A DNA stretch of 64,000 nucleotides, from NCBI GenBank assembly GCA_951813545.1, contig OX638352.1:4931966-4995965 (forward strand), given 5' to 3'. The notes under the pieces are model-generated. The model saw only the letters and a program-made list of their open reading frames with translations, made no database searches and was not told the origin of the DNA. The stretch's first letter is position 1; each line of letters starts with the position of its first letter. Below, one piece after another: positions 32,609 through 40,665 of the stretch. The stretch comes from an uncultured Poribacteria bacterium. GTDB taxonomy: Bacteria; Poribacteria; WGA-4E; WGA-3G. Both the position numbers and the translations under genes were made by a program.

Positions 32609-33834
32609 TTGGTTTTAGGAGTCGTGTCAATGTCAAGTTGGGATACGTCAACCTCACCGGAGATGAGTTTGGGGAGGAGGAGGTCACGGGTTTGGCGGAG
32701 GTTGGCGTTTTTCTCCAACATCATCTGTATTGAATCCAGCATCGGCATGACAACATCACTGAATCTCTTAATCAACAAATCTGGCGGTCTAAAGATCGGC
32801 ATCATCGCTAAGGCATTATCCCATGTTGCATAAGGAATCGTGCTCCCCGTTGAACGATTGCTGGAATATTGAACAGTAGAATCCTGAAATGCCGTAAAGA
32901 GATCGAAGGGGTAATTGTTAGAGTTTTTCGATCTCAAAACAAAACAGGTTTGTCGGGTAATACCATCGAAAGGTGCAAGAATGACTTTATGGAAATAAGA
33001 CCGCATGGCACCAAACAGAATATCGTTCTGCTTGAAAGCAATTAAACTACTTTTGGCTTCACTAGATAGTTTGCGTTCCATTAGTGCTATTGAACGTCTC
33101 GGGATACAATCAATCGGAACATAAGGTAGAGGATCTAAATGCTTCCCCGGTTTCATCTTTTCCTTAACGTTTTCAACTATATCCCCGAATTGTCCTATCT
33201 CCCATCCCTGTGGTATCGGTCCCAACGGCGATTCTACCATCGGGACGTTCTCATGTCCGGGAAAGCGGAAGTGGACGAACCATTCTTGATAGAGGGTTTG
33301 TGCCATGTCTTCAAGGATTTTGATGCGGCGGGTGTTGTTTTCAATGAGGTCGTCGTAGGTAGAGAGGATAGCGGCGATTTTGCGTTGGGTTGCGAGAGAA
33401 TACGCTGGAACCTGGATGTCTTCAACGGATGACAATATAGCGCGCTGCCGTCCTGATGCCCCTGTCATACTCTTCACAGCAGGCTCTCGAATCATAGGAC
33501 TCAGAGCCAAGTAAAAGATATAAGTTGAGTCCGATACATTGGACTTACCACGAAAGATGAAGAACTCTGTCGATCCAAAACAAGGCCCATTATTCGTATG
33601 TCCGCATCGGACGATCTTCCCATTTTCTAAGCAAGGCGTAATACGAGCAAAAAGCGTGTCCCCGGATTGAAATCGTGAACCTCCACCTTTGTAAACCCCT
33701 TTTTTTTGTGGTAAAACAAATCCATTGCCTGGGTTAACATCAGCCATTTCAATGTATGGATATTCTTTTCCTTTCTCTAACCGGATGCGCGGATTAACCT
33801 CAACGAAATCGCCGAACCGAATTGTGTCTCTCAT
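32605..33834 (-). CDS. hsdS: HsdS specificity subunit (type I restriction)
   Basis: 409 aa. Two target-recognition domains, each followed by a helix: the first ends LATQRKIAAILSTYDDLIENNTRRIKILEDMAQTLYQEWF, and the second ends LLEKNANL-type helix with RDLLLPKLISGEVDVSQLD. These helices are the usual spacer arms that bind HsdM. The two recognition domains differ, so the target should be bipartite and asymmetric. Residues just before the ATG are open in frame and encode a decayed antitoxin (33835-34020). The 3' end carries the promoter of the Phd-PIN module. Confidence 0.9.
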   Translation of the reverse strand: MRDTIRFGDFVEVNPRIRLEKGKEYPYIEMADVNPGNGFVLPQKKGVYKGGGSRFQSGDTLFARITPCLENGKIVRCGHTNNGPCFGSTEFFIFRGKSNVSDSTYIFYLALSPMIREPAVKSMTGASGRQRAILSSVEDIQVPAYSLATQRKIAAILSTYDDLIENNTRRIKILEDMAQTLYQEWFVHFRFPGHENVPMVESPLGPIPQGWEIGQFGDIVENVKEKMKPGKHLDPLPYVPIDCIPRRSIALMERKLSSEAKSSLIAFKQNDILFGAMRSYFHKVILAPFDGITRQTCFVLRSKNSNNYPFDLFTAFQDSTVQYSSNRSTGSTIPYATWDNALAMMPIFRPPDLLIKRFSDVVMPMLDSIQMMLEKNANLRQTRDLLLPKLISGEVDVSQLDIDTTPKTN

Positions 33835-34020
33835 CTTGTTTTCTCTTTTATGTGGCTTTAGGTTAACCTGAACTTCAACTTCGTGGGCTTCATCCCAATA
33901 ATCGGCAAGGCTATGTGTGTCCCAAAATTCGCCGATTTCTTCTGGTGTTGCATCGGGCGACGGTATTGGGTCCCGTTTTTTATCTTTTTTCTCTATAATT
34001 TTTTCGATCTGCTTTGCTGA
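33835..34020 (-). pseudogene. Remnant of a small antitoxin gene fused in frame to hsdS
   Basis: In the hsdS frame, upstream of its ATG, the sequence reads PDATPEEIGEFWDTHSLADYWDEAHEVEVQVNLK. Small CopG/BrnA-like antitoxins carry a very similar EEAAEFWDTHDLADYWD-type N-terminal block. Here no ATG, GTG or TTG start exists in the open stretch, and the C-terminal half is missing. It appears to be decayed, with its frame running into hsdS. Confidence 0.45.
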
Positions 34021-34084
34021 TAAGGCTATTGAGAAAATCAGAATAGTTTTTATGATGCCTTTTTTTGTATTGAGAATTATACTA

Positions 34085-34440
34085 CATCTTCCATATCTTT
34101 ACAACATTTTCATCGTGTTATGGGATTCTATACAGATGCCGCCCCTACGGGGCTTTCTTTATGGATGTTATGGGATTCTACACAAATGCCGTCCCTACGG
34201 GGCTGAAAACAAAAGGCACGCGTTTCTATACAGATGCCGCCCCTACGAGGCTTGTTTTATTGATGTTATGGGATTCTACACAGATGCTGAAGAAATCCGC
34301 AAAATACCCAAGCAAAAACACCCCAAGCGTTTCTATAAATATGCCACCCCTACGGGGTTGTATACCGAAAGAAGCGCGCGTCCTCTATAAACATGTCGCC
34401 TCTACGAGGCTAAAGAGGGTTTTTATGGGATAATCCATTT
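34085..34440. repeat. Cluster of TCTATACAGATGCCGCCCCTACGGGG repeats
   Basis: Six units start near 34126, 34168, 34226, 34273, 34330 and 34382, with centre spacing of 42-58 bases. Each has a palindromic core such as CCCCTACGGGG. Units differ from one another, and spacers are partly alike (GTTATGGGATTCTA appears three times). A unit beginning CTACACAGATGCTGAAGAAA also occurs at 59410-59460. The region holds no gene. Confidence 0.75.
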
Positions 34441-34444
34441 GTGG

Positions 34445-34625
34445 TGTTTAAACCGGCAGGGTTAGATGAAATTTTAGAAAATATTTCGGTAATGCCATAA
34501 AGGACAATTGGCAATGAAAAAATAATCCTGTCCATCCCAAAACCCTGATAATCCTGATTCAGACAATCGACACGACACATAACCGAGCTAAATTCTTAAT
34601 CTCCATGAAACCGCACCTACCGAAG
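34445..34625. repeat. Third, diverged copy of the composite repeat
   Basis: GGGTTAGATGAAATTTTAG, ATTTCGGTAATGCC, CTTAATCTCCATGAAACCGC and ACCTACCGAAGG follow the order of 19535-19715. Between them lies a different insert (AATCCTGTCCATCCC, then CCTGATAATCCTGATTCAGAC), itself a dispersed-repeat word. No gene is seen. Confidence 0.55.
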
Positions 34626-34627
34626 GA

Positions 34628-34660
34628 AAAATAAAAAGGCGAGGTTCGGAAACCTCGCCC
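34628..34660 (-). terminator. Terminator of the binding-lipoprotein gene
   Basis: On the minus strand, GGGCGAGGTTTCCGAACCTCGCC forms a stem and is followed by TTTTTATTTTT. It lies 17-40 bases past the stop codon. The stem is also a copy of the GCGAGGTT repeat, so a repeat again serves as terminator. Confidence 0.8.
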
Positions 34661-34676
34661 GTGATAAGGTTTGTTG

Positions 34677-35870
34677 TTACGGGGTAATAACCTTGTAAAG
34701 TTCTATTTGCCCCTCTCGAATTCTGTAGAGTTCAAGGTATTTGACGGGGTGTCGATTCTCATCAAAATGTAAGATAGCGGTCGCGCCTTGATAGTTGGTA
34801 GTGTTCACCAAGGCATCCCGAACCGCATCAGGGTCCAACGTTCCTGCGTTTGTAATGGCGTGTGCTAACAGCGACATCGCATCGTAGCCCCGCGCCGACG
34901 GAGCGTCCGGTGGTTCCATATACATCGCGGTGTAAGCCTGAACAAAAGCAGGCGCACTGACGTGCCCGACATTGAAATTTCTGGTGAAGTAAGATCCTTC
35001 CAGAGGTGCGTTGTCATCTAAAGTGCCGAGGAGTTTGTCGGGTTCATCCCAACCGTTAGTGCCGATAAAGATCGCGTCAATGTTCATATTCCTCACTTCT
35101 AATGCGAACAACGGAATTTCTGGATTGAAACCGGCGATTAAGAGCACATCTGGTGCTGCGGCTTGAATTTTTGCCAACTGGGCGGTGAAGTTTCTATCGC
35201 CGTGTTGATAGACTTCACTTGCGACGAGCTCACCACCGAGTTTCTGAAAATTCTCTTCAAAGGCATCAGCAACAACACTGGAATATACATCACCCGCTTG
35301 GCGGATCGTTGCGGCGGTTTTCGCGTTGAGTTCTGTCGGATCCAAGGCGAATTGTGCTGTTCTCGCGCCCTGAACTGAGGAAGGCGTAACCGTAAGAAAT
35401 ACGAATTCACCTGTTGCAGTTACCTTTTCACCGGATTCACCGGATGAACCCGTAATTATTGGGCGTCGAAGCTCGGTGACGAGCGGTCCGACCTGCATAG
35501 AATTCGTCGAGAGTTGGGTGCCGAGGATTGCGACAACGCCCTCCTGTTCAATCAGTGCTTTGGCAATACGGACACTTTCTGCGGCATCCGGGAATTCTCG
35601 CCCGCCCTGATTGTCCATAACGATAAATTCAACAGGCATGCCGAGCAGACCACCCGCTTCGTTAATCTGAGACCTTGCGAGTTCTGCACCTTTCGTGAAA
35701 TTAGGGCCGAGTCCTGAGGGTTGAATCACGCCAATTTTGACGGTGGACATAGTGACCGGGGTGACGGTTTCGGATATGATAGTGTGCCGTATGCGTTCAC
35801 ACCCTGAAAGCGACACGATTAAAATTGTGACGAAGGTTAGGAAAATCGAGATAAAAGTTTTTGTGTTCAT
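34677..35870 (-). CDS. ABC-type amino-acid-like substrate-binding lipoprotein
   Basis: 397 aa. The signal peptide ends with the lipobox VSLSGCER (Cys 28), so the protein is lipid-anchored. The mature part is a LivJ/Peripla_BP_6 fold: VKIGVIQPSGLGPNFTKGAELA, then VEFIVMDNQGG, VVAILGTQLSTNSMQ and PDVLLIAGFNPE. Such proteins bind branched-chain amino acids, amides or small carboxylates. No permease or ATPase is adjacent. Its start is 3 bases after the stop of the 2H phosphoesterase gene, so they are coupled. Confidence 0.88.
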   Translation of the reverse strand: MNTKTFISIFLTFVTILIVSLSGCERIRHTIISETVTPVTMSTVKIGVIQPSGLGPNFTKGAELARSQINEAGGLLGMPVEFIVMDNQGGREFPDAAESVRIAKALIEQEGVVAILGTQLSTNSMQVGPLVTELRRPIITGSSGESGEKVTATGEFVFLTVTPSSVQGARTAQFALDPTELNAKTAATIRQAGDVYSSVVADAFEENFQKLGGELVASEVYQHGDRNFTAQLAKIQAAAPDVLLIAGFNPEIPLFALEVRNMNIDAIFIGTNGWDEPDKLLGTLDDNAPLEGSYFTRNFNVGHVSAPAFVQAYTAMYMEPPDAPSARGYDAMSLLAHAITNAGTLDPDAVRDALVNTTNYQGATAILHFDENRHPVKYLELYRIREGQIELYKVITP

Positions 35871-35873
35871 TCA

Positions 35874-36419
35874 TTAATCTCCTGTTTGAAATGAGAATTG
35901 TTCTGCAACGACGAACCGATCATCTGTTTCAGGCGATCGGTAGATAAGACTGAGGTTTACGATTTCATACCGGAACGGCTGCCATTCGGTTTGGAGCCGT
36001 TGTTGTTCAGTGCGGAGGGAACGATGCCGGAATTGTCCCACGGAGAGGTGTGGGTGGAATCCGCCAGCAAATCGTGCTGTGTCGTCATAGTCCGGAAGCT
36101 GCTGTATCAGTGCGCTGTGTAACTGCACGATTTCGTCCGCTGGTTCAGGGACTAAGAACATGGTGCACGATTTGCGGTGCTGGAAAGCGTCAAAGCGTGC
36201 GAGTTGAACGGAAAAGGGGGTCACCTGTTGTGCGGCTTTTGTGAGTGCAGATGTAATATCTCCGAAATCGTGTCGTGGGGCAAACGGATAGAGTAGCGTT
36301 ATGTGTGGCATCCATCGCTCGAAGTTCCGGTCATGAATCTGGCGGATGGCTTGGATAGGCGGCTGCACCGTTTCTGGTGAGATAAGGACGACGGCTGTGG
36401 TGTGTGTTTTGCTTGGCAT
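35874..36419 (-). CDS. 2H phosphoesterase (2'-5' RNA ligase-like)
   Basis: 181 aa. Both catalytic motifs are present: PHITLLYPF (His-x-Thr) and FHPHLSVGQF (His-x-Ser). The fold is that of the 2H superfamily (LigT/ThpR-like), which opens cyclic phosphodiesters or joins 2'-5' RNA. The exact substrate is unknown. It is directly followed by the binding-lipoprotein gene (3-base gap), an unusual pairing with no obvious logic. Confidence 0.8.
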   Translation of the reverse strand: MPSKTHTTAVVLISPETVQPPIQAIRQIHDRNFERWMPHITLLYPFAPRHDFGDITSALTKAAQQVTPFSVQLARFDAFQHRKSCTMFLVPEPADEIVQLHSALIQQLPDYDDTARFAGGFHPHLSVGQFRHRSLRTEQQRLQTEWQPFRYEIVNLSLIYRSPETDDRFVVAEQFSFQTGD

Positions 36420-36424
36420 ATTGT

Positions 36425-36632
36425 AATAAGGGCGAGGTTAGAAACCTCGCCAGCGAGAAATACGCGGGATCGTCGGAGTTAGAAACCTCACCAGCAAGAA
36501 ATAAGTGGGATAGGCGAGGTTAAAAACCTCACCAGCGAAAACACGTCTTTTTTCCGACCCGGCGCGGTTACAAACCGCGCCTACTGGGTCTGAGGAGCGG
36601 TTACAAATCGCGCTTACCGAGCCTGAGGTTGA
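36425..36632. repeat. Array of GCGAGGTT and GCGGTT hairpin repeats
   Basis: Three GCGAGGTTAGAAACCTCGCC-type units follow each other at 36430, 36475 and 36512, with diverged arms (AACCTCACC in two). Two GCGGTTACAAACCGCGCC-type units lie at 36560-36620. The gap of 217 bases holds no gene. Confidence 0.75.
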
Positions 36633-36636
36633 GAAA

Positions 36637-37440
36637 TTAACCGACAGACATCCCCCATCGTCCGCCATCGACATGTAGCGTCTGCCCGGTAATGTAAGAA
36701 GCATCATCGCTTAGGAGAAAAGCGATGGCGGCAGCAACCTCTTCTGGTTTAGCAAGCCGTTTCATGATACACGAAGAAATCGTTAATTCCTCTAATGCCT
36801 TTTTCTGAGCTGCCGGATCGGGTGCTTTACCTTTACCGAAGTGCATCTCTGTTACGATCCACCCCGGTGCAATAGCATTGACACGGATGCCATATTCGAT
36901 GAATTCATAAGCCATCGTTTTGGTGAGAGAAACCAATCCAGCTTTAATCGCATCGTAGATCCACTGTCCGGGTCTGCCGAGAAACCCACCCTCTGACGAT
37001 AGATTGACGATCGCAGCCCCTTCCTGCTTTAAGAGCGGCAATAAATGTTGTGTGATTAGCACCCAACCCCGGAGACCAATTGCTGTTTCCGGTTCCCAAT
37101 TTGGCAGCCATGCGCCATCCTCTATCTTGCCAGACCGTAAAATAGCGGCGTTATTGACGAGTATATGGAGTGCAGAAAATTTTTCGGCGACAGCACGCGC
37201 AGCGGTGATAACGCTTTCATCGTCAGCAAGATCAACTTCGATAAGAAGTGCCTTCCCACCCGTTTCTTGGATTTCGGAGACTGCCTTATGCGCCATCTCG
37301 GTGTTGTTATCGGCAATAATGACGTGCGCGCCTTCAGCTGCGAGGCGGTTCGCCGTTGCCCTGCCGATGCCGGAGGCACCGCCTGTTATTAAGGCGACTT
37401 TATCTGTAAAACGGATTGTTCCCCACTGGTTTGTTTGCAT
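36637..37440 (-). CDS. Short-chain dehydrogenase/reductase (SDR)
   Basis: 267 aa. TGGASGIGR gives the NAD(P) loop, NNAAI the adenine-ring motif, and the YDAIK catalytic pair (Tyr-x-x-x-Lys) lies with the serine in IVNLSSEGG. The end THVDGGRWG-like (TLHVDGG) is typical of the family. The substrate is unknown. It follows a second SDR upstream with a repeat in between, so joint use in one pathway is plausible. Confidence 0.9.
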   Translation of the reverse strand: MQTNQWGTIRFTDKVALITGGASGIGRATANRLAAEGAHVIIADNNTEMAHKAVSEIQETGGKALLIEVDLADDESVITAARAVAEKFSALHILVNNAAILRSGKIEDGAWLPNWEPETAIGLRGWVLITQHLLPLLKQEGAAIVNLSSEGGFLGRPGQWIYDAIKAGLVSLTKTMAYEFIEYGIRVNAIAPGWIVTEMHFGKGKAPDPAAQKKALEELTISSCIMKRLAKPEEVAAAIAFLLSDDASYITGQTLHVDGGRWGMSVG

Positions 37441-37444
37441 GTGT

Positions 37445-37553
37445 TGTTCCTTTAATGGGCTGTCGGCGGTCAGCCATCAGCGATCAGTTAAAAGTCGGGA
37501 TTCGGAGATCCTTCCTATAAGAGGTCGGGATTCGGAAATCCCTCCTACACGCC
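37445..37553. repeat. CAGC/GCTG and GTCGGGATTCGG repeats between two SDR genes
   Basis: GGCTGTCGGCGGTCAGCC is followed by two GTCGGGATTCGGAGATCC-like units (37489-37516 and 37522-37553). The second unit overlaps the last codons of the downstream SDR gene. Confidence 0.6.
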
Positions 37554-38318
37554 TGCGGCGAACCCACCATCAACAAGCAAGGAGGCACCGGTGACCCATT
37601 CCGCATCGTCGGAGGCGAGAAAGACGACTGCCCTCCCGATGTCTCTCGGTAAACCGAAACGCGGCAAGGCGGTTTTTTCTAATGCCTCTTCGATCTGTTC
37701 TGGGGTCAGGTAATCCTGGATTGCTGTCTCAATATAACCGGGGCAGATAGCGTTGACGGTTATACCCAATTGCCCGATTTCCAACGCCAGATCTCGAACC
37801 ATGTTGACGATGGCGGCTTTCGCGGGGGCATACGCAGGTCCCGCACCGCCACCATAGGCATGGACAGAGGCGATCTGGATAATCCTTCCAAAATTCGATT
37901 GCTTTAGATGCGGGATTGCAAGTTTCGTCGCGATGAAGACACCGCGGAGGTTGACTCCGACAACTTGGTCCCAGTCAGCGATTGAGATTTCTTGCGCGCC
38001 ACCGGGGATATGGATACCGGCATTATTGACGAGAATATCGAGTCCACCAAAGCATTCAACGGTTTGCTGGATCGCGTCAGTGACCTGTGACTCGTCTGCA
38101 ACATCGGTTTGAAGGAAGATACCCTGTGCACCGAGTTTTTCAACCTCTGCGACAGTTGGGGTCGTAACATCGGTTTCGTGATATTTGCCGCGGAGGGGTG
38201 TCTCCCGCTTATCTACGACAGCGATACGCGCACCCTCACGGGCAAATTCGAGCGCGATGCCGCGTCCGATGCCTGAACTCCCGCCGGTTACAATGCAAAT
38301 ACGATCCTTGAGTAGCAT
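37545..38318 (-). CDS. Short-chain dehydrogenase/reductase (SDR)
   Basis: 257 aa. VTGGSSGIGRG, LVNNAG, the serine in QIASVHAYG and YAPAK (Tyr and Lys) are all present; the end is LLVDGGFAAG. An extra loop (VVDKRETPLRGKYHETDVTT, about 35-54) after the second strand is unusual for the family and may reflect cofactor choice. The substrate is unknown. It lies 14 bases after the antitoxin-like gene upstream, so read-through from the toxin pair is possible. Confidence 0.9.
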   Translation of the reverse strand: MLLKDRICIVTGGSSGIGRGIALEFAREGARIAVVDKRETPLRGKYHETDVTTPTVAEVEKLGAQGIFLQTDVADESQVTDAIQQTVECFGGLDILVNNAGIHIPGGAQEISIADWDQVVGVNLRGVFIATKLAIPHLKQSNFGRIIQIASVHAYGGGAGPAYAPAKAAIVNMVRDLALEIGQLGITVNAICPGYIETAIQDYLTPEQIEEALEKTALPRFGLPRDIGRAVVFLASDDAEWVTGASLLVDGGFAAGV

Positions 38319-38332
38319 TAAAAAACGCTTCC

Positions 38333-38662
38333 TTAAGTTGAAACAACTTGCAGGTGCCCAACTTTTTCGTCCGAAGGTGTAATACGAATTTCAATATTGC
38401 GGTTCAACCGCTTCAAGAGTAAAAGCAGCTGTGGCACCGTAAAAAGATGGAAATCTCCCTGCTGTATTCGAGATACATCATCTGCATCAATTCCAAAACG
38501 TGTCTTTGCTTTTGCAGGAGTCAATTTTAGTTCCTCAAAAAGACTATAAACATGAAAGGCAAGGTACGACCTTAGCTGTTCATATTCAGCCTCCTCTTCA
38601 GAGAAACCTATATCCAGAAACACATTACCAGAACTTTCCTCAATTTTGATCTCTTCACTCAT
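38333..38662 (-). CDS. HigA-like helix-turn-helix antitoxin
   Basis: 109 aa. The centre AYHVYSLFEELKLTPAKAKTRFGIDADDVSRIQQGDFHLFTV fits an XRE-type helix-turn-helix, preceded by an acidic N-terminal arm (GFSEEEAEYEQLRSYL). The C-terminal RNIEIRITPSDEKVG is a short extra strand. Its start overlaps the toxin gene end by 8 bases, in the reversed toxin-first order of HigBA modules. Confidence 0.8.
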   Translation of the reverse strand: MSEEIKIEESSGNVFLDIGFSEEEAEYEQLRSYLAFHVYSLFEELKLTPAKAKTRFGIDADDVSRIQQGDFHLFTVPQLLLLLKRLNRNIEIRITPSDEKVGHLQVVST

Positions 38663-38999
38663 CTTTTGCCTCCATTTCTCTTGCCATTCTCAAGCGTTGT
38701 TTAATCAAGTCAATTTCTTTTTTCGGTGTCCTGATACCACGAGTGGATTTCTTCTGAAATACATGCAGCACATAGATTTTCTCTCCCAGTTTGACGGTAT
38801 AAACAGCACGGTAGGTGTTCGTATTGTAACGAGCGACGATCTCAAATACACCTGAACCGACTCCTTGAAGTGGTTTTGCCTTCTGATGTTTTTTTCCGAG
38901 TTGCGCGAATAGTAGGGCATCACCTACTATCTGTCTCGCAACTTTGGGGAAACTCCGTAATCTCTCATGGGAGTTCCCAATCCATTTCACATCTTTCAT
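38655..38999 (-). CDS. HigB/RelE-like toxin (Gp49-like)
   Basis: 114 aa from the ATG at 38999. KDVKWIGNSHERLRSFPK then LGKKHQKAKPLQGVGSGVFEI and YRAVYTVKLGEKIYVLHVFQKKSTRG match the phage-derived Gp49-like HigB family; the last block carries the basic and aromatic residues used against mRNA. It sits just downstream of hsdM with a 32-base gap. Toxicity is inferred from family. Confidence 0.85.
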   Translation of the reverse strand: MKDVKWIGNSHERLRSFPKVARQIVGDALLFAQLGKKHQKAKPLQGVGSGVFEIVARYNTNTYRAVYTVKLGEKIYVLHVFQKKSTRGIRTPKKEIDLIKQRLRMAREMEAKDE

Positions 39000-39031
39000 C
39001 GCTTGATCCAAAATCCTACTCCCCTTTGATA

Positions 39032-40597
39032 TTATACCCTATCTTCTAAAATCTTTACAACGTTTTCAGCGATGCGTTCCTCCAGTTGATGCGCCTCAGC
39101 ATTTAGTACCGCTAATTCCTCATTGAGTTCCCCAAATCGTTCGGCGAAATCAAAATCGTCAGCCGTCTGTTCAGCAACACCGACATACCGTCCGGGGTTG
39201 AGGCTCCATCCTTGTGCTTCAATTTCGGCAATGGTAGCCATTTTGCAAAGTCCAGGAACATCAATATACGCTGCATCGGGGAATTTTGTGGTGAGGAAAT
39301 CCGCGCTGTCGTGTTGATTCTCAGGAACCTCACTCCTATAGAGTCTAACGATATTGGCAAGAAATTCAAGCTGCAAAGGTGTGAATTCCCGATGTGCACG
39401 ACTTACCTGCTGATAGAGGTGGCGTGCGTCAATAAATAACACCTTATCGTGTCTGTCACTGTCCCGTTTCGATTTGTCGAAAAACCAGAGGGTACAGGGT
39501 AAAGTAACGGTGTAGAAGAAATTTGAAGCGATACTGACAATAACATCTACCGCCCCGGATTTGATAATCTGTGTGCGGATTTCAAGTTCGGAGGCACGGG
39601 CATCGGCGGCGGAGTTTGCCATCACAAAGCCTGCGCGCCCAGATTCAGAGAGAGCACTATAAAACAGTTGTATCCAGAGATAGTTGCCATTACCAACACG
39701 GTGCATGCCGAACGGAAATCGGGGATCGTCTTTGATGCGTTCCATATCTACGCGATCAACATTGAAAGGTGGATTTGCCATGACGAAGTCAAACCTGCCG
39801 AGGCAGTTATGCGAATCCTGGTAGTAACTATTGGCTTGCTTGACATCGCCTTCAAGCCCATGGACTGCAAGGTTCATTTTGCACAGTCTGATAGTCTCAG
39901 CAACCTGTTCAACGCCATAAATGCTGATGTCTCCGTGATTTCCGTTTTTCTTGTGGTTGTTAATGAACGCTGCACTCTGGACGAACATCCCGCCAGAGCC
40001 ACATGCGGGATCAAGAATTCGTCCGTGAAAAGGTTGAAGTATCTCAACGATAAGTTTAACGAGGGAGGTAGGCGTGAAAAACTCTCCACCGCGTTGCCCC
40101 TCACTCATAGCGAAATTGCCGAGAAAGTATTCATAAACCCTCCCGAAAGCATCGCCTTCAATGTCCATAGGAATCTGTTCCATAATACGGAGGAGTTCAA
40201 GGAGCGTGCTCTTTTCAAGGCGATTGTAATTCTTAGGCAGGATGCCATCAACTTGAGGGTTTTCCGCTTCTACCGCCTTCATTGCGTCAGTGACAGCTTG
40301 TCCGATGTTTTCCGCTTCCGGCAAACTCAGAAGGTATTGAAAACGCGCTTTCTCTGGCAGATAAAATACACCGCGCGCTTGGTATTGCGTTCTTGGATCG
40401 GTACGTCTACGTGTGCTTGTGGAGACTTCGCTGCTAATTTCTTGTTCAGCCTGTGTAAATTTATGATCGGCGTATCGTAAGAAGATCAGCCCAAGCACAG
40501 GTGTTGAGTACTCTGATGCTCGGAGACGAGAGTTGGCTCTGAGTTCATTGGCAGCACTCCAAAGTCTGCTTTCGATTTCTGCGAGGTTGATGCTCAT
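39032..40597 (-). CDS. hsdM: HsdM DNA methyltransferase (type I restriction)
   Basis: 521 aa from the ATG at 40597; 50 further upstream codons open in frame are encoded by a repeat and are not used. An N-terminal HsdM helical domain is followed by EFFTPTSLVKLIVEIL, the AdoMet loop DPACGSGG (196-203) and the catalytic NPPF at 275-278, giving N6-adenine methylation. The C-terminal coiled segment (NEELAVLNAEAHQLEERI) binds HsdS. hsdS lies 5 kb away on the same strand, separated by eight other genes. Confidence 0.92.
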   Translation of the reverse strand: MSINLAEIESRLWSAANELRANSRLRASEYSTPVLGLIFLRYADHKFTQAEQEISSEVSTSTRRRTDPRTQYQARGVFYLPEKARFQYLLSLPEAENIGQAVTDAMKAVEAENPQVDGILPKNYNRLEKSTLLELLRIMEQIPMDIEGDAFGRVYEYFLGNFAMSEGQRGGEFFTPTSLVKLIVEILQPFHGRILDPACGSGGMFVQSAAFINNHKKNGNHGDISIYGVEQVAETIRLCKMNLAVHGLEGDVKQANSYYQDSHNCLGRFDFVMANPPFNVDRVDMERIKDDPRFPFGMHRVGNGNYLWIQLFYSALSESGRAGFVMANSAADARASELEIRTQIIKSGAVDVIVSIASNFFYTVTLPCTLWFFDKSKRDSDRHDKVLFIDARHLYQQVSRAHREFTPLQLEFLANIVRLYRSEVPENQHDSADFLTTKFPDAAYIDVPGLCKMATIAEIEAQGWSLNPGRYVGVAEQTADDFDFAERFGELNEELAVLNAEAHQLEERIAENVVKILEDRV

Positions 40598-40617
40598 AAT
40601 GTTTTTTCGATAAAGAT

Positions 40618-40655
40618 TTATATGGGCGAGGTTAAAAACCTCGCCAGCAAGGGGT
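40618..40655. repeat. GGGCGAGGTT-hairpin repeat downstream of the LptD-like gene
   Basis: GGGCGAGGTTAAAAACCTCGCC forms an 8-bp stem. It lies between hsdM and the LptD-like gene and could act as a weak terminator for the latter on the minus strand, though no strong T run follows. Confidence 0.55.
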
Positions 40656-40665
40656 AGGATAGATA

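Noticed and set aside
33917..34390. A 157-residue plus-strand frame across the repeat cluster
   Set aside because: It is antisense to the antitoxin remnant, then runs through the palindromic repeats (CRPYGA-type words), so it is not a gene.
34085..34440. A possible CRISPR array
   Set aside because: Units vary at many positions, spacing is irregular, spacers resemble each other, and no cas gene is present. It is a cluster of dispersed palindromic repeats.
39668..40480. A 270-residue plus-strand frame
   Set aside because: It is wholly antisense to hsdM, whose motifs are clear on the other strand.
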